A DNA stretch of 64,000 nucleotides from Porpolomopsis calyptriformis (taxonomy: Eukaryota; Basidiomycota; Agaricomycetes; Agaricales; Hygrophoraceae). Positions 11,645-23,420 of the stretch are shown here, one piece after another. Position 1 is the first letter of the stretch, and every line of letters starts with the position of its first letter. The notes under the pieces are model-generated. The model had not been told where the DNA came from. It was given only the letters and a program-made list of their open reading frames with translations, and searched no databases. The DNA is taken from positions 682,001-746,000 of the forward strand of contig OX621165.1 of assembly GCA_951640195.1 (NCBI GenBank), in the 5' to 3' direction. The position numbers and the translations under genes were made by a program.

Positions 11645-13758
11645 CTATTGCTGGTTGGCGTCAGGCGACTTGGGGTCAGCTGAGGCGAGAAGCTCGATAG
11701 AGACACTTCCTCTCTTTGTCCGAATCGGAGTGGGAGTAGGTGTACTCTTCCTCGGGGCAGAGCCAACATTCCTTATCTTCGGCCTTTCCGCTTTTCTCGT
11801 CACGACGTTCTCAATCCTCGCACTTTCGTCATCCGATATGTCCAGATGTGAAACCCAGTCCTCGGCATTGCTACCGCCCGCTTGTTCTCGTAGTCGGGCA
11901 CTCAGGTAGTCTCGCGTGATCGACATTCGCGAGCCTGGTCCCTTGCGGGAATTCCTGGCACTGCGCCGTTTCCCCAATCTAGCCGGGGGACCAAGGGAGC
12001 CCGCCCATTCAACGCTACTAGGGAGGGCGCTGCGTTGCGATCGGACAAACCCAAAGGCGAGGCTGGAAGAACGCACGGGGTAGGAGCGTTCTGTGACAGT
12101 CTGTGCCAGCATGCTGGCAGAAGAATCACCCGATTTCGGACTGTTGATCTGTTGAACATCCGGTGTGTTTGGCGCGAGATCGATGGGCGACTCTAGAAAG
12201 GGAGCACGCATTTTTCCGAGAGCCATGGATGACGGAAGAGGGGTTAGGTCAGACTCGATCATTGAAATAGGGGAAGAAACTATAGTTGGAAGGGGAGGGG
12301 GAAGCCTGGGTTTGGTTCCCCGCGCAACCAAGGAGTGCACCTGGCCTTTCGGGAGTGGCGGAAGACTCGGAAACTGAGATGCCATTTCTACCACGGCATT
12401 GAGAGAATCAGGAACGCTCTTCACCGACACCGATCTGGAAGGTCCGAAGAGCGAGTCATAGGCCCGTGGTGGGGAGCCAGACCAGGCAGAGTCGGATGGA
12501 GTTTGGATACTCTCCTGGATGGCGGTCGGGCTGGGAAGATCGAGGAGGGAGAATCGCATGAACAGAGTTGGAGCGTGATCTTTCTGATAACGAACAGTGA
12601 CTCGTTGGTCTTGCTCGTCCTGTTCCTCTTGGGAGACGCTGTTGGGTGTCTCAACGTTGTATACGTTTGGTGTCTGGACCTTCGTGGCAGAAGGCATTTG
12701 TGTCAATCGATTGAATGTGCTGAGGCGAGGACTGGAGATCAAATTACGAAGCCTGGACCCTCTACGACGTTGCGCCTTTGATCCTTGCAGCTCCTTTCTA
12801 AATAAGTGGAAATCTTCGATGGTATCGATCCTACAAGTGGCACATGTTCAGTGTGGTTGACGACTATGAATCGGGAGGTCGTTTACCCTTTGAATAAACC
12901 GAGTACGAGAAACAACCGAGAGATAAAGCGCACGGAGCGACGAATCATGACACCACTAAAACCGGCTTGAGTGAAACCGATAACGGTCTCGACGGCGCCG
13001 AGTTTTATGCCTGCTGCAATCCAACCAGTTCCCCTGATCAAATGATTTGCATCATAGGCCGAATTCTCCATGTTCCGCTTGTCGACGAACACCTTGATGA
13101 CACGGTAGAAGGCGAAGCAGAAGCAGATGGCCTGATATGCTGCGAAAAGTGCTAGAGTGAAGCTGGTGAAGAATGTCCATATGACTTGGTCGGTGTTATT
13201 CTTGAAACCAATGGCGAGGACTGTTTGCGAGTTGATATTTAACGTTCCTGTGCGCAATGAGTCAACGAGCGGATAGACCGTACACTTGGCGAAAGAACAT
13301 ACGACGAGATATACCGAGGAATGAGGAAACTTCGTTGAGTGCAAGGATGGTAGGAATAAAAATGAGGAGGGTGATTTTTGCGATATGTTGAAATCTCTTA
13401 GGGAGATCGCCCACAAAGTCGGCACGCATCAAGAAGAAAAGAAAGAGCGTGTAGAACAAGATTGGAAGAAACGAAAGTGACGCTAGAAGGAAGTGAGAGC
13501 TTGCACCGAGCTGTACCAACACAAAGACGTACCTAGAACGGTATCGATGACGGTGAATACCATCACAGAATCCCGCGCAGCGGGTAGAATATGGGATAAG
13601 AGATCGAGGAGAGCAAGTGCGAAGTATAACCATCCTTCGACGAGGAGAAAGAGACCAGGATAATAACTAACAGAGTTGAGAGCCAATCGGATATTTATTG
13701 GCGTAGACTAACTGACCTTTTGGAGTCCCGGTTTACCAACACCAGCGACGTTGAACAT
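11645..13758 (-). CDS. Unknown multi-span membrane protein with long cytosolic tail
   Basis: Supported exons are about 13675-13533, 13482-13315, 13247-12887 and 12830-11645. The first half has five or more hydrophobic spans (around GLFLLVEGWLYFALALLDLL, SFLPILFYTLFLFF, TLLIFIPTILAL, IWTFFTSFTLALFAAYQAIC). The second half, over 370 residues, is hydrophilic, rich in Ser, Pro and Arg, with no domain I know. I do not recognise the family, though the topology resembles fungal membrane receptors with a Ser/Pro-rich tail. The 5' end is unresolved: MFNVAGVGKPGLQK from the ATG at 13758 is in frame with the first span but an in-frame TAG lies between them, and no intron removes it cleanly. A 50-base intron (13532-13483) within the membrane region restores the frame. 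Confidence 0.6.
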
Positions 13759-14831
13759 ATGAGTTCCAGGCCGGCAGGAATCAGGAAAACTTCAGTCTCA
13801 ATCCTGAACAGTGCTTCGCATCGAAGGATGGCAGGCGAGGACAAGCACAGTGTACCCATTGGACCTTAAAGGGGGAAATCGGGCATCTCAATGGCCAACC
13901 GAGAGGAAAGGAACGGATGCAGAGCTAGCTGCAACTACTTGTCGACCCGCGGTAATGAGTGAGTGAAAAAAGTAAGGGCGATCTATGGCACTGTGCCCGG
14001 TTCCCATTGCGAACTTAGTGCCACGGAGGTTGCCAACCATCAATGATATCTCAGTTAATTATTATTCCACAGATTCCGTTGCTGCTACCATCCGTCAAGT
14101 TTCAACTTGACCGAATCTCTTGTGGATCACCCAGGCATCCACATATTCTGCCTTCGCCATCTTTTTTCTTCAGTCGACCAGCCCGTGGAGTTCGACCGAG
14201 TTTCTCAACCTCGAGACGTTCCCAGTCTGGTTACAGTTGATATGAGGTCAAGTGACAGAGAGTGTAGCGACGGTAACACACCCAACATTATTCAAGTTGA
14301 AAACTTGGTATTGTAATTCGGAGCATAAACACTTGGCCAGAAGCGTACCGTAACCAGATGAACGTCGGGATGACGGAACGACGAATCCCGCGTGTAGATC
14401 TGACATGATACCCGGTCTAATTCAGCTGCTTGCACGCACAGCGGAACTCACGTGGGAGGAGCGCTCGGGATAGTTTGGTCTTCACACCGCGTTTAGAAGT
14501 ACCACCTGGGCTCACATAGTAAAATCCAGCGACATATTCCGATATCAGCATCAGAGTTCAAGTCTGACACTAGTCCGTCGTGTGGGCAACCCGACAAATA
14601 CGTCTGCAGCAAAGAAATGGCCTGGGGGTATGCGAGGCCTTCCTCCACCACCGGTACAAGACCTTCTAAGAGGGTGGCAGCATGAAGGGTGAGATTAATG
14701 TGGCGGTTCCAGAGATGGCTGTTCCTCCGTGGAGCGGGGTCGGACTGGAAGATGGTTGATTGAAGGAGCACATTTGAGGAGCCACTTGCTGACATACTGT
14801 ACTCACGTAATCACCCTAAAATTACTCCACG
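13759..14831. other. Divergent intergenic region
   Basis: About 1.07 kb between two diverging genes; it should hold both promoters. I see no domain-bearing frame, repeat or RNA gene. A pyrimidine-rich tract lies near 14150-14180. Confidence 0.5.
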
Positions 14832-16616
14832 ATGGTAGGTTGCTCGAGCTCGAGGAGGCCAATCAAACTAACGGCCATACTTCTTCAGAAAATATCTGTG
14901 CTTCAACATGCACCATCTTCCCATCTACCTAGCCGGCCAGGTGATCCAGTACCTACCTCTCGCAATTTTGATCCTTTAATGCACCCTTTCGTCCGGGCTC
15001 GGGAGCGTATCCGTGCACTGAATGCCGCAAAAATGGAAAGAATATTTGCAAAACCATTCATAGACAGTCTAGAGGGACATGTCGATGCCGTCGAGGTCTT
15101 GACAAAAAAGCCCGGCTCTTTGACAACCATAGCTAGCGGAAGCTGGGATGGAGGTGTGTGCGTGTTAATAACCTCTCTCATTTTTCTGGCTTACGTGCTG
15201 TCGTTTCTAGGGATCATCCTTCATGATCTGTCATTACGAACCCAGTTGCTTCGGTTAGAGGGTGCGCACAAGGGAAAAGTCTCTGGCTTGTCCTTTGCTG
15301 GTGAGGACCGATTAATTAGCTGCGGAGTCGACAGAAATATAAAAATGTGGGATACAAAAAGCTCTTCAGGTGATAGGACGTCTGTGGTATCACCATTGAT
15401 CTTGATTTCAGATTCTTCCTACTCATTTCAACTTGGAATAGACCCCTGTGACTGTGTTTCCCGGAAAATATGCGTTCAAGTAAGTTGTATTACCCTTGGC
15501 CACTTTGATCTATTTCCCAATATTCTCTAGCTCAATAGATCATCACCGGACGGATCCCATCTTTGCTACTGCTTCAAGCCTCGTCCAAGTGTGGAACGAG
15601 ACAAAGTTAGTGGGATTATCCTTTCTGAGGTTCTCGCCGCTCATACTTCCATCCCAGGAGCGCACCGATCTCGAATCTCAGCTTTCCCACATCAACGGAA
15701 ACGATAACCGCCGTTCGCTTCAACCTTAGCGAATTATCCGTCCTTGCCAGCATAGGTTCAGATCGCACCTTTACACTGTACGACATCCGCACCGGAAAAG
15801 CAGAACGAAGAGCCATCATGCAGGTTTGTGCATTTCTCTTCAACATCTACGCTCTTGTAATACGTTGGCGAGTCAGATGCGTAATAATGCGCTTTCCTGG
15901 TCCCCCACCTTCCCAACTTCCGTTCTTCTTGCATCAGAAGACCACAACCTTTACACATTCGATATCCGACACCTCTCTGCTCCCACCCAGATCTATAAAG
16001 CACATGTTGCCGCCGTGATGAGTTGCGACTGGAGTCCCACAGGTATGGAATTTGTTAGCGGAGGATGGGACCGTACCGTGCGTATATGGAATGAGGGGCA
16101 AGGGACACACCCTGAAGTATATCACACAAAAAGAATGCAGAGGTGTGCTTCCGTTGATCCGTACTCTTCTGTGATGCCTGCTGACGTACGGCACAGAGTA
16201 ACGTCCTCGATATTTTCCGCCGATGCACGATTTGTGCTCACTGGATCGGATGATGGGAATGTGCGGATATGGAAAGCAAAGGCATCTGAAAAACTGGGTG
16301 TTGTGACGGCAAGGGAACGGGCGGCGATTGAGTACCGCAATAGCCTCAAAGCGCGGTGGAAGACGGATGCCGAAGTAGGAAAAGTGTCTCGGTGGGTGCC
16401 ATTTTCTGGAAGCCATATATCTGATCACCGAAATTGCCCGTTTGATAATCCAGAAATCGATATCTTCCAAAGCCCGTGCACCGGGCATCGAAGTTGAAGG
16501 GGACGATGTTGGAGGCACAGAGAGTAAAGGAGGAACGCCGACGAAAACACACACGGGCCGGAGACAGCAAGCCGAAAGCAGAGAAAAAGAAACTGGTTGT
16601 TGTGGAGCAGACATGA
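14832..16616 (+). CDS. SOF1: SOF1/DCAF13 U3 snoRNP WD-repeat protein
   Basis: Nine exons (14832-14834, 14889-15153, 15211-15386, 15442-15479, 15531-15605, 15658-15823, 15877-16142, 16197-16391, 16454-16616) give 448 residues. It starts MKISVLQHA and contains SLEGHVDAVEVL, DRNIKMWDTK, GSDRTFTLYDIR, SGGWDRTVRIW and GSDDGNVRIWKAKASEKLG, then the C-terminal Sof1 domain with RYLPKPVHRASKLK and a lysine-rich end. Sof1 acts in the nucleolus in 18S rRNA maturation with U3 snoRNA. The first coding exon holds only the ATG, followed at once by a GTAGGT donor. Two introns (14835-14888 and 16143-16196) are 54 bases and stop-free, so retention would not break the frame. RRP9, another U3 factor, lies 23 kb away. 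Confidence 0.92.
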
Positions 16617-16886
16617 TGTTCGCTACTCATCAATGTTCGCCAACCTACCGACGATTTACGGAACTCTTTTCGCTCACATCCCTGATACGCGTACGTCACG
16701 CCAAGTTGGTGACCTTCCAGGCTAACACATACCTTTTCGCAGTACGCCAAAAGGGACAGAACATGGCTGCAATTTAGCATACATTGTATTCTATCTATTT
16801 TTGAGCCACAAAGGTCTGCCACTGCTGTACTCTTATGTAAACAAGGCCAACAAACCTCCCTGGCACCCACCTCGAAACCGTGCAAT

Positions 16887-19002
16887 ATGTCTGACTCTGC
16901 CGGCGATATCGACGACGAGCTTTTGGCACTCGCCGGGGCAACAGACAAGAAGCGGAGACGCCGCCAGTCGCCCTCGAAGCCCTCGAGTTCTAAGAGGCGT
17001 AAGGCAGAGTGAGCAGACACTGCTTATTGTTGTACTTGGCACTCTTACCGTCTCATATCCCTTCCAGCACCCCGATGGACACCGACCCAGAGGATGGTCC
17101 AGAAAGCGAGGAGGACCAATCTGCAGCTTACCCTCTCGAAGGAAAATACATCGACGAGTCAGACAGGGAACGGTAAATCATTCGATTTGCCACGCGTCAC
17201 CTATGTGGCTGACGCTGCACAGACTGATGCAAATGTCTGAGATTGACCGCGAGGCAACCCTTGCGCAGCGCCTTGAGGAGATGCAGCGAATCCAGGACAA
17301 GCGAAACCTCGACCAGATGTTAAAACATCAGAGCAGCCGCGGTACCGACCAAGACAGCGTCTCGAAAGCTGCAAAGCGTTTGTCTTTTCCCTTTCTGTTC
17401 CTTTGTTCCTTAAGATGTTCACACGTCCCTTTCACACAGGCCAACACACAATCAGAGGCGCCACCAAGGAGAAGAGTCGAAAGCTTGACGAACTCAAAGC
17501 AAAACGGAAAGCCAAAGGCGAGAAACGTGTATGAAAGGTGTTATCGTTTTCTCGGGAGACATCCGTCTTATTGTGCTTCTTAGAAAAAAAAAGACTCTCC
17601 CAAACGAGATCGCTCATCATCACCCATGGACGTCGAGACTTCAACCGGGGAGGAGGAAGACGGGCAGATCACCAAGCTCGAAGAAGAAGAAGAGAAGGGC
17701 AGGAAGCTTTTTGGCAAGACCAGTCCCGACGACGAGCCAGCGACACTGGAGGATCTCAACAAGTGCAGGCTTAGTCGGGACATGATCGCCAAACATTGTA
17801 TGGCTCCATGGTTTAACGAATACGCAAAAGGCATGTCATTACTCTGCGGGAATTTCAAATCTGCTTACCTTCATACCAGGCGCGTGGGTGCGTTTTCTCA
17901 TTGGAAATGAGCAAGGTCTACCAATCTATCGTATATGTGAAATCTCCAGTATGTGTCGTACAATACTGACATTAGTTCATTGCTCACCATGTTTGAAGAC
18001 ATAACGGATTCTCAAGGCAAAACTTACAAAGTGAACGACCAAACTGTCAATCAGCTTTTCGAGCTCAAACACGGCACTTCGACGAAGGCATTCGCGATGG
18101 ACAAGGTTTCTAATTCTTCATTTCAACCGGTTCGTGCTCTTATCTATATAGCGTGATGAATTCCCGAGCGTCTTTTTTAGAAAGAATTTGATCGACTGGC
18201 CAAAGTTTTTGCATCGGAAAATGTCAAGCTTCCTTCAAAGCGCCAATTAGAAAAGAAGGCAGCCCAAATGTCAAAGCTCCATGAGCAGCCTATGACGGAG
18301 GTTTGTTGTTTTATTGACACATCGCCCCTCTGTTGACGATTGCCATCCAGGACGACATTAACGCCATGCTGGCCCGTAAAAGTCTTATACAATCCAAGGT
18401 TCCTCAAGGGCATGTGACTATGGAACGATCTCGTCTAACGCAAGCGCGAAAACTGGCGGAGCGACGGCTTGAGTATTCCGAAGCTGAGCGGATTGCACGC
18501 GAATTGGAGCAGCTGGCTTCGGCAGTGAAAGATTCTAATGCGCAGAACGAAATGGATATGCTCGCGAAAGTTAACCAGCGGAATCGTAAGGCCAACGAAG
18601 ATACCGTACGGAAGTCGGAACTTTTGATGGCCGAACGAAAACGGAAAGCGAGATTGCTGGCGGTTACTGGCTCGCCTGGATCCGACTCGCCCGCGCCTCA
18701 AGACCCCAGTGTCCGGTTGAAGACGATCCCGAGGACGTTCACACCATCCAGGTCAGTGTCCGCCTTCTGGTCAATCGTCTCATCGTGTCGGTTTTGCTGA
18801 TCCTTTCCGCTTGACCTACTTCCACAGGCCAGGAACTCCGAATCCCGTCACCACGCCTCCATCGAGTGCGAAGCGGGTTGCCACCGCACCTGTCTCTTCT
18901 TGCTCGCCATCGTCGCTTTCACGACTGGCCAGCCTAGACCAATGCCAGAGTTTCGAAGCGGCTGTAGTAGACGCAATAGAGGTCGACCTTGGAGATTTTT
19001 GA
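16887..19002 (+). CDS. RTF1: RTF1 subunit of the Paf1 complex
   Basis: Ten exons (16887-17008, 17068-17172, 17223-17377, 17440-17528, 17584-17830, 17880-17948, 17999-18105, 18181-18300, 18351-18751, 18828-19002) give 529 residues. An acidic and basic N-terminus (SDSAGDIDDELLALAG, KKRRRRQS) precedes the Plus3 domain: TLEDLNKCRLSRDMIAKHCM, AWVRFLIGNEQGLPIYRICEI and the FELKHGTSTKAFAMDKVSN region. A coiled-coil rich in Arg and Glu follows. Rtf1 binds Spt5 through Plus3 and stimulates H2B ubiquitination during elongation; it is nuclear. Intron 5 (17831-17879) needs a GC donor (AAAAG|GCATGT); no GT donor keeps the conserved AKGAWVRFLIG reading. Confidence 0.94.
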
Positions 19003-19178
19003 GCACATTATAGCAACTTGAGATTATATCCATGTACAAAGGAAGCGGCAGCTGATAAGATAAGACAAACAAGGTCCCGTGACTATAATCGGAAGCACAA
19101 ACCAAATCCAAATCTGTTTCTCAGGCGCACGAGCCATCCACTTCCACTTACACCTGACTTTCCTTGTCGTGTTCAACA

Positions 19179-22100
19179 ATGAGCTCGACAATGTCTTTGG
19201 ATTCTCTCAGTTCTCCATCTCCCTCACCAGAGCCAGAGCCAGAAGCCTTGCAACCAGCCCCGGACGCCATGGGCGCTGGCCTCGACACCGACTCCGAGTT
19301 GTCTGAATTGACAGAGGAGGAGCAGGAAGCCGAAAAGCAGAAAAACTATCAACGTCGTGACGAGAACGGATACGATAGCAGACCCCGTCGCTCTTCACGT
19401 CGTGGAGGCGCAGTGTCCACCAGATCGGAATGGGGCAAACGCAGAAAGGGTGATCACCCAGATGGCAAGGTGGTTGAAGAGGAAGAAGAGGAGGAGATGT
19501 CTGGCCCACCCAAGGCCATGGAAGAGGAAGAAGAAGAGGACGAGGAGGATGATTCGGCTCCGCCTTCCCGGCCGAGAGAAAACGGTATCGAGGACGAGGA
19601 CGAGGACGAGGATGATGCCGCCGACGGCGATGATGCCGAAATGGGTCCTCTCGCTGACGCCGCTGATGAAGAAGATTATCTCTCTGGAGACGACGAACCA
19701 AATGTCCGAGTTAGGCGATCTAGACGGGCGCCACGCACACCACCATACCAAGATGGCGATCTGGCTTACCCTCTCCCCGCCGGCCAAACGAACGCTTTCG
19801 ATTACGAAGAGGACGACGACGACCTTTCTGATCCCCCAACGGTTCAACCCGATGAAAATGTCGACTCTGACAACGACAATGTCACCGAGTCAGACGACGA
19901 CGATGCGAAGGACGAACTTCCCGTCATCACCAAACTCAATTCGTCATCCAAGCCTTTATCGCCCTCTTCAAAATCGGCAAAAATCTCTCCCACCCTCACA
20001 TCTGCCAACATCGACCTCAAAGCTCCACCACCACACGCAGTGGCACCATTGGCATCCGTAGCCGCTGCATCTTCGATCATGGCCGGGTCCAGCGTGATCG
20101 ATCCTCCTTCACCATCCTCCTCTTCGGCCTCTGGCTCCGCTGCATCCTCACGTTCACCCTCTCCAGCCATTCGTGCATCCATAAAGACATCCAAGCAAGC
20201 AGATGGCGACGGTCCTCTCCCACCAAAGCGTGACGCAAAGCGGAAGCTGAGCGCGGCCGACAAGCACGCAGATATGCTTCCTCTTGCTGACCATAAACTG
20301 GACGTTTCAAACGCTGCTTCCGGAGACCTCGATGTTCCAGAGCCAGATGGGTCGGTAGAGGACTTGGGAGTTGACGAGCCTTTGCTTGACCCAGACGCGG
20401 AGATGGATCCTGACTTGGAACTTCAACCCGCACATCGAGCTGAAGCATTGGATGTATTGGCAACGATCGAGCTCAAGTTTTCTCTCTTGAGGGAAAAAGT
20501 ATACGTGGAGAAGATGGAAGGCTTAGCATGGGAGGAAGCTTTAATCGCACAAGGTGTGTAGTGGAATTCTTGTTGGATTCAACATAATTTTTTCTAACTA
20601 CGATGCGCCATCACTCAGGCTCACACCCAGAGCTTATCCATCTTCAGGCAGAACTTTCAAAACGACGAGACAAGCGGCTAGAATTAGCTTCACGCAAACG
20701 CATGTATGAAACTGCCTCTGTGACGAAGAAGTTGACCATGGATGAAGCCGCAACTTGGAGCTGGTGGAAGGTAAAGTAATATTTATACAGTGGCAGCTAT
20801 TGGCTTACAGTGTATTAGTTTACACGAGATGAGCTTCAGAAGGATATGATCTCCGAGACAAATCGAAAACGCCGGAAATTAGAGAGAGAACGCAGAGCGG
20901 TTGAACGTCCTCAACCAGGTATGTCGATCCGTGCCAAGAGGAGAAGGCAGCGCTGACAATGATAATGGGGCAGTACGTCGAATACCTAAACCACCCCACG
21001 ATACCCCGATTCCACCAACACTACGAAAAATCGTCAAGGCGTCCCTTTTCGGGCGTGCTCATTCTTCTCGCAGTAGACGCGGTCACCGTCCTCTTGCAAA
21101 AGTTGTATACCCAGCTTTAGGAACCCTTCCCACACCCGATATTGCCGCCGACCTCAACTATCTCTTTCATAATCGGCGATCGTCATTCGAGACTCAGAGG
21201 TTGGGCAATATGCATATCAATAACACGAACCCGCAAGTTGGTATGCAGCCTTCTCACGGCTATGAACCGTACAGTAGCGGACCGGGCTTGGACGGATTAG
21301 GTGTTCCCCCATCGTTTGGTGGTCTCTCTACTGGGAATCGAATGCCACCGCCTCCCACGCCCCCATACCTGAACCAGCATCAGCCACTATCGATGCCAGG
21401 ATTGCAACCACCGCCATTCCCTTCATTCGGTGGATCAGGCTCCAGTCGACAACCATTGAATCTTCACAGCCACAATGGTCCATCGCAATTTGCCCTTGAG
21501 CCCGAGATGGCTCCAATAGCTTCTGGTTCAGGATCTGGACCCGCTCCCTTCCCGTCACATCACACGTATTTTGGATCAGCTCAAGGAGGGATTGGGGTGG
21601 TAGGTCCAGCGGGGCATGTATTCCCAAATCCAGGTGGACATACTGTGACGAGACGATCGATATCGCCTGTGCCTGTGCTGCCCAATGGTCTTGGCGGGTC
21701 AGCGCCGGGAGCGCTGGGAGGAAAACCCAATGGGGGATGGATTGGGGTGCATCACTCGGGGGGGAAGCAACCAGGATCGAATGAATGGATGGGGGAGGGG
21801 AGGCGGAACGATATGGTGATAAACGACATGGAAGATGAACGTCGAGACGGACTGAGGTCAAGAGATAACCGACGCGACAAAGATCGGATGAGAGAACGAT
21901 CAGAACGCGAGAGGGAGCGGGAGTCTCACGAGCTAGACAGGGAGCATGAGCGGGAGAGGACTTACCATGGGCAGCAGCAGCAGCAACATCGACACCCACC
22001 TCCTGTGCAGCACCAACATGCCCATGCCCCAACCGGACAAGGCCCGCATGGTTCGCTTGGACAACATCATCACCATCATCATCATCATCACCATGTTCTC

Positions 22101-23129
22101 CACCATCACCATCCAAACACGAATACGGGTGGCTCGTCGACTACAACGCCTGGGCCCGGAACTGCGCTGAGCCCGCGGGGTGTTACATCCCGAGAGTTTG
22201 AGATTAGCAGCGGTCCATCGTCCGGCTCACGGCCTACTGAAGTCATCAACCTCTCGTCAAAACCTCCAGTAGGCTCGAACTGGAAGGGGAATGATCTTCA
22301 CGCGCCATCGTCAGAATACCGGGAGTCGCGGAAGCTCAACAGCAGGCCGTCCTCTGGACCCCCAGTGATGGATGAGCGTGAACGGACGTTGGCGATGCCG
22401 TTTGTGATGAGTTCTACGTATGGGACGGCAGGGAATGGGTCTTCGACATTTCCGCCAACCAACGGGACGTTACCTGCCGCACGATCACCGCGAAGCTCGT
22501 GGAACAGCCCGGAAGATGGGGGATTTCGAATACCAGCCTCATCATCAGGTGGGTACCTAGGTTCGGCTGATGGGCATGGTAATTCACCCGGGCACCGGTA
22601 TGCGAGCACTTCGAGCCACTTGGGGCGGGGGGCACCACCATCAAGATCGCGTCAGGGGTCGACCGGCTTGTCGCCTCCCCGTCCGAGGACGAATATAGCG
22701 CCTAGCCCATCGCCTTCATCATCTGCTTACGTTAGCTCTGCTCGGTCACCCACTAGATTTGGACCGCCACCGTGCCACACATCTGGGACACATTCGCCGA
22801 TTTTGAAGGCACGCGGGCCGGGTTCTCCGATGATGCCTGGGAAGCTGAGCGTGGGTGCAGGATCCGGAACGAGTGGCGTATATTCGACGTCGACGCCTTC
22901 CGGTGTTAGCCCTGGTTCGGAATTGAAGGGAGTGGGCGGAACATCGGTTTCAGGAGTTGGGAACAATGGCAGCCGAGCGGGTTCTCCACTGTTGGTGCCA
23001 CACGGGAGTCAGTCGGGTCGTTCAGGGATCAACTCCAATGGGGTGGGACATGGAGTCGGAGAAGATAATGCTCCTGGTCTTGGTCTGCTTACGAAAATGA
23101 CGGTTGCGCAGATGGTTGAGGGACGGTGA
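19179..23129 (+). CDS. Sds3/Dep1-like histone deacetylase complex subunit
   Basis: Exons 19179-20553, 20619-20770, 20819-20918 and 20974-23129 give 1260 residues. The first 400 residues are acidic with Glu/Asp runs. Around residues 420-540 lies an Sds3-like region: EALDVLATIELKFSLLREKVY, EGLAWEEALIAQGSHPEL, a charged coiled coil, and WSWWKFTRDELQKDM. In yeast, Sds3 and Dep1 hold Sin3/Rpd3L together for gene repression. The last 700 residues are a Pro/Gly/Ser-rich tail with a KD/RE-rich stretch and a histidine run, much longer than the yeast proteins; whether the tail has a function cannot be told. The start at 19179 is the first ATG in frame. Assignment to Sds3 versus Dep1 is not settled. Confidence 0.8.
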
Positions 23130-23420
23130 GAGAGAGAGGTGTTTTTTCCTTTCCTTTCCTCATTTCGATTAGGCCTAATTTCCATCATTCCGACGAGGTG
23201 TTTTTGCTAATATCCTGTTTCCCTACACTTAAACTGCGGATATACAGTATAGAAAGAAATGACGTCATGTAAACTGGCTGTGAGTGTCAAAGTCATAAGG
23301 TCGTGGAGGTCGGAGGTCGGGTCCTAAATAATTCACTCGGCAGGCACAACGATTTGGTTCCGGTCGGCCGTGTTCAGTTGAAGATAAAAACAAAACATTT
23401 CGAGTAAAGAGGATCGCTAC

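Noticed and set aside
19200..19700. GA-rich stretch as a regulatory or satellite repeat
   Set aside because: It encodes Glu/Asp runs of the Sds3-like protein and needs no further explanation.
21328..22116. 262-residue minus-strand frame inside the Sds3-like gene
   Set aside because: It lies wholly within a coding exon, has low-complexity composition driven by the other strand, and no domain.
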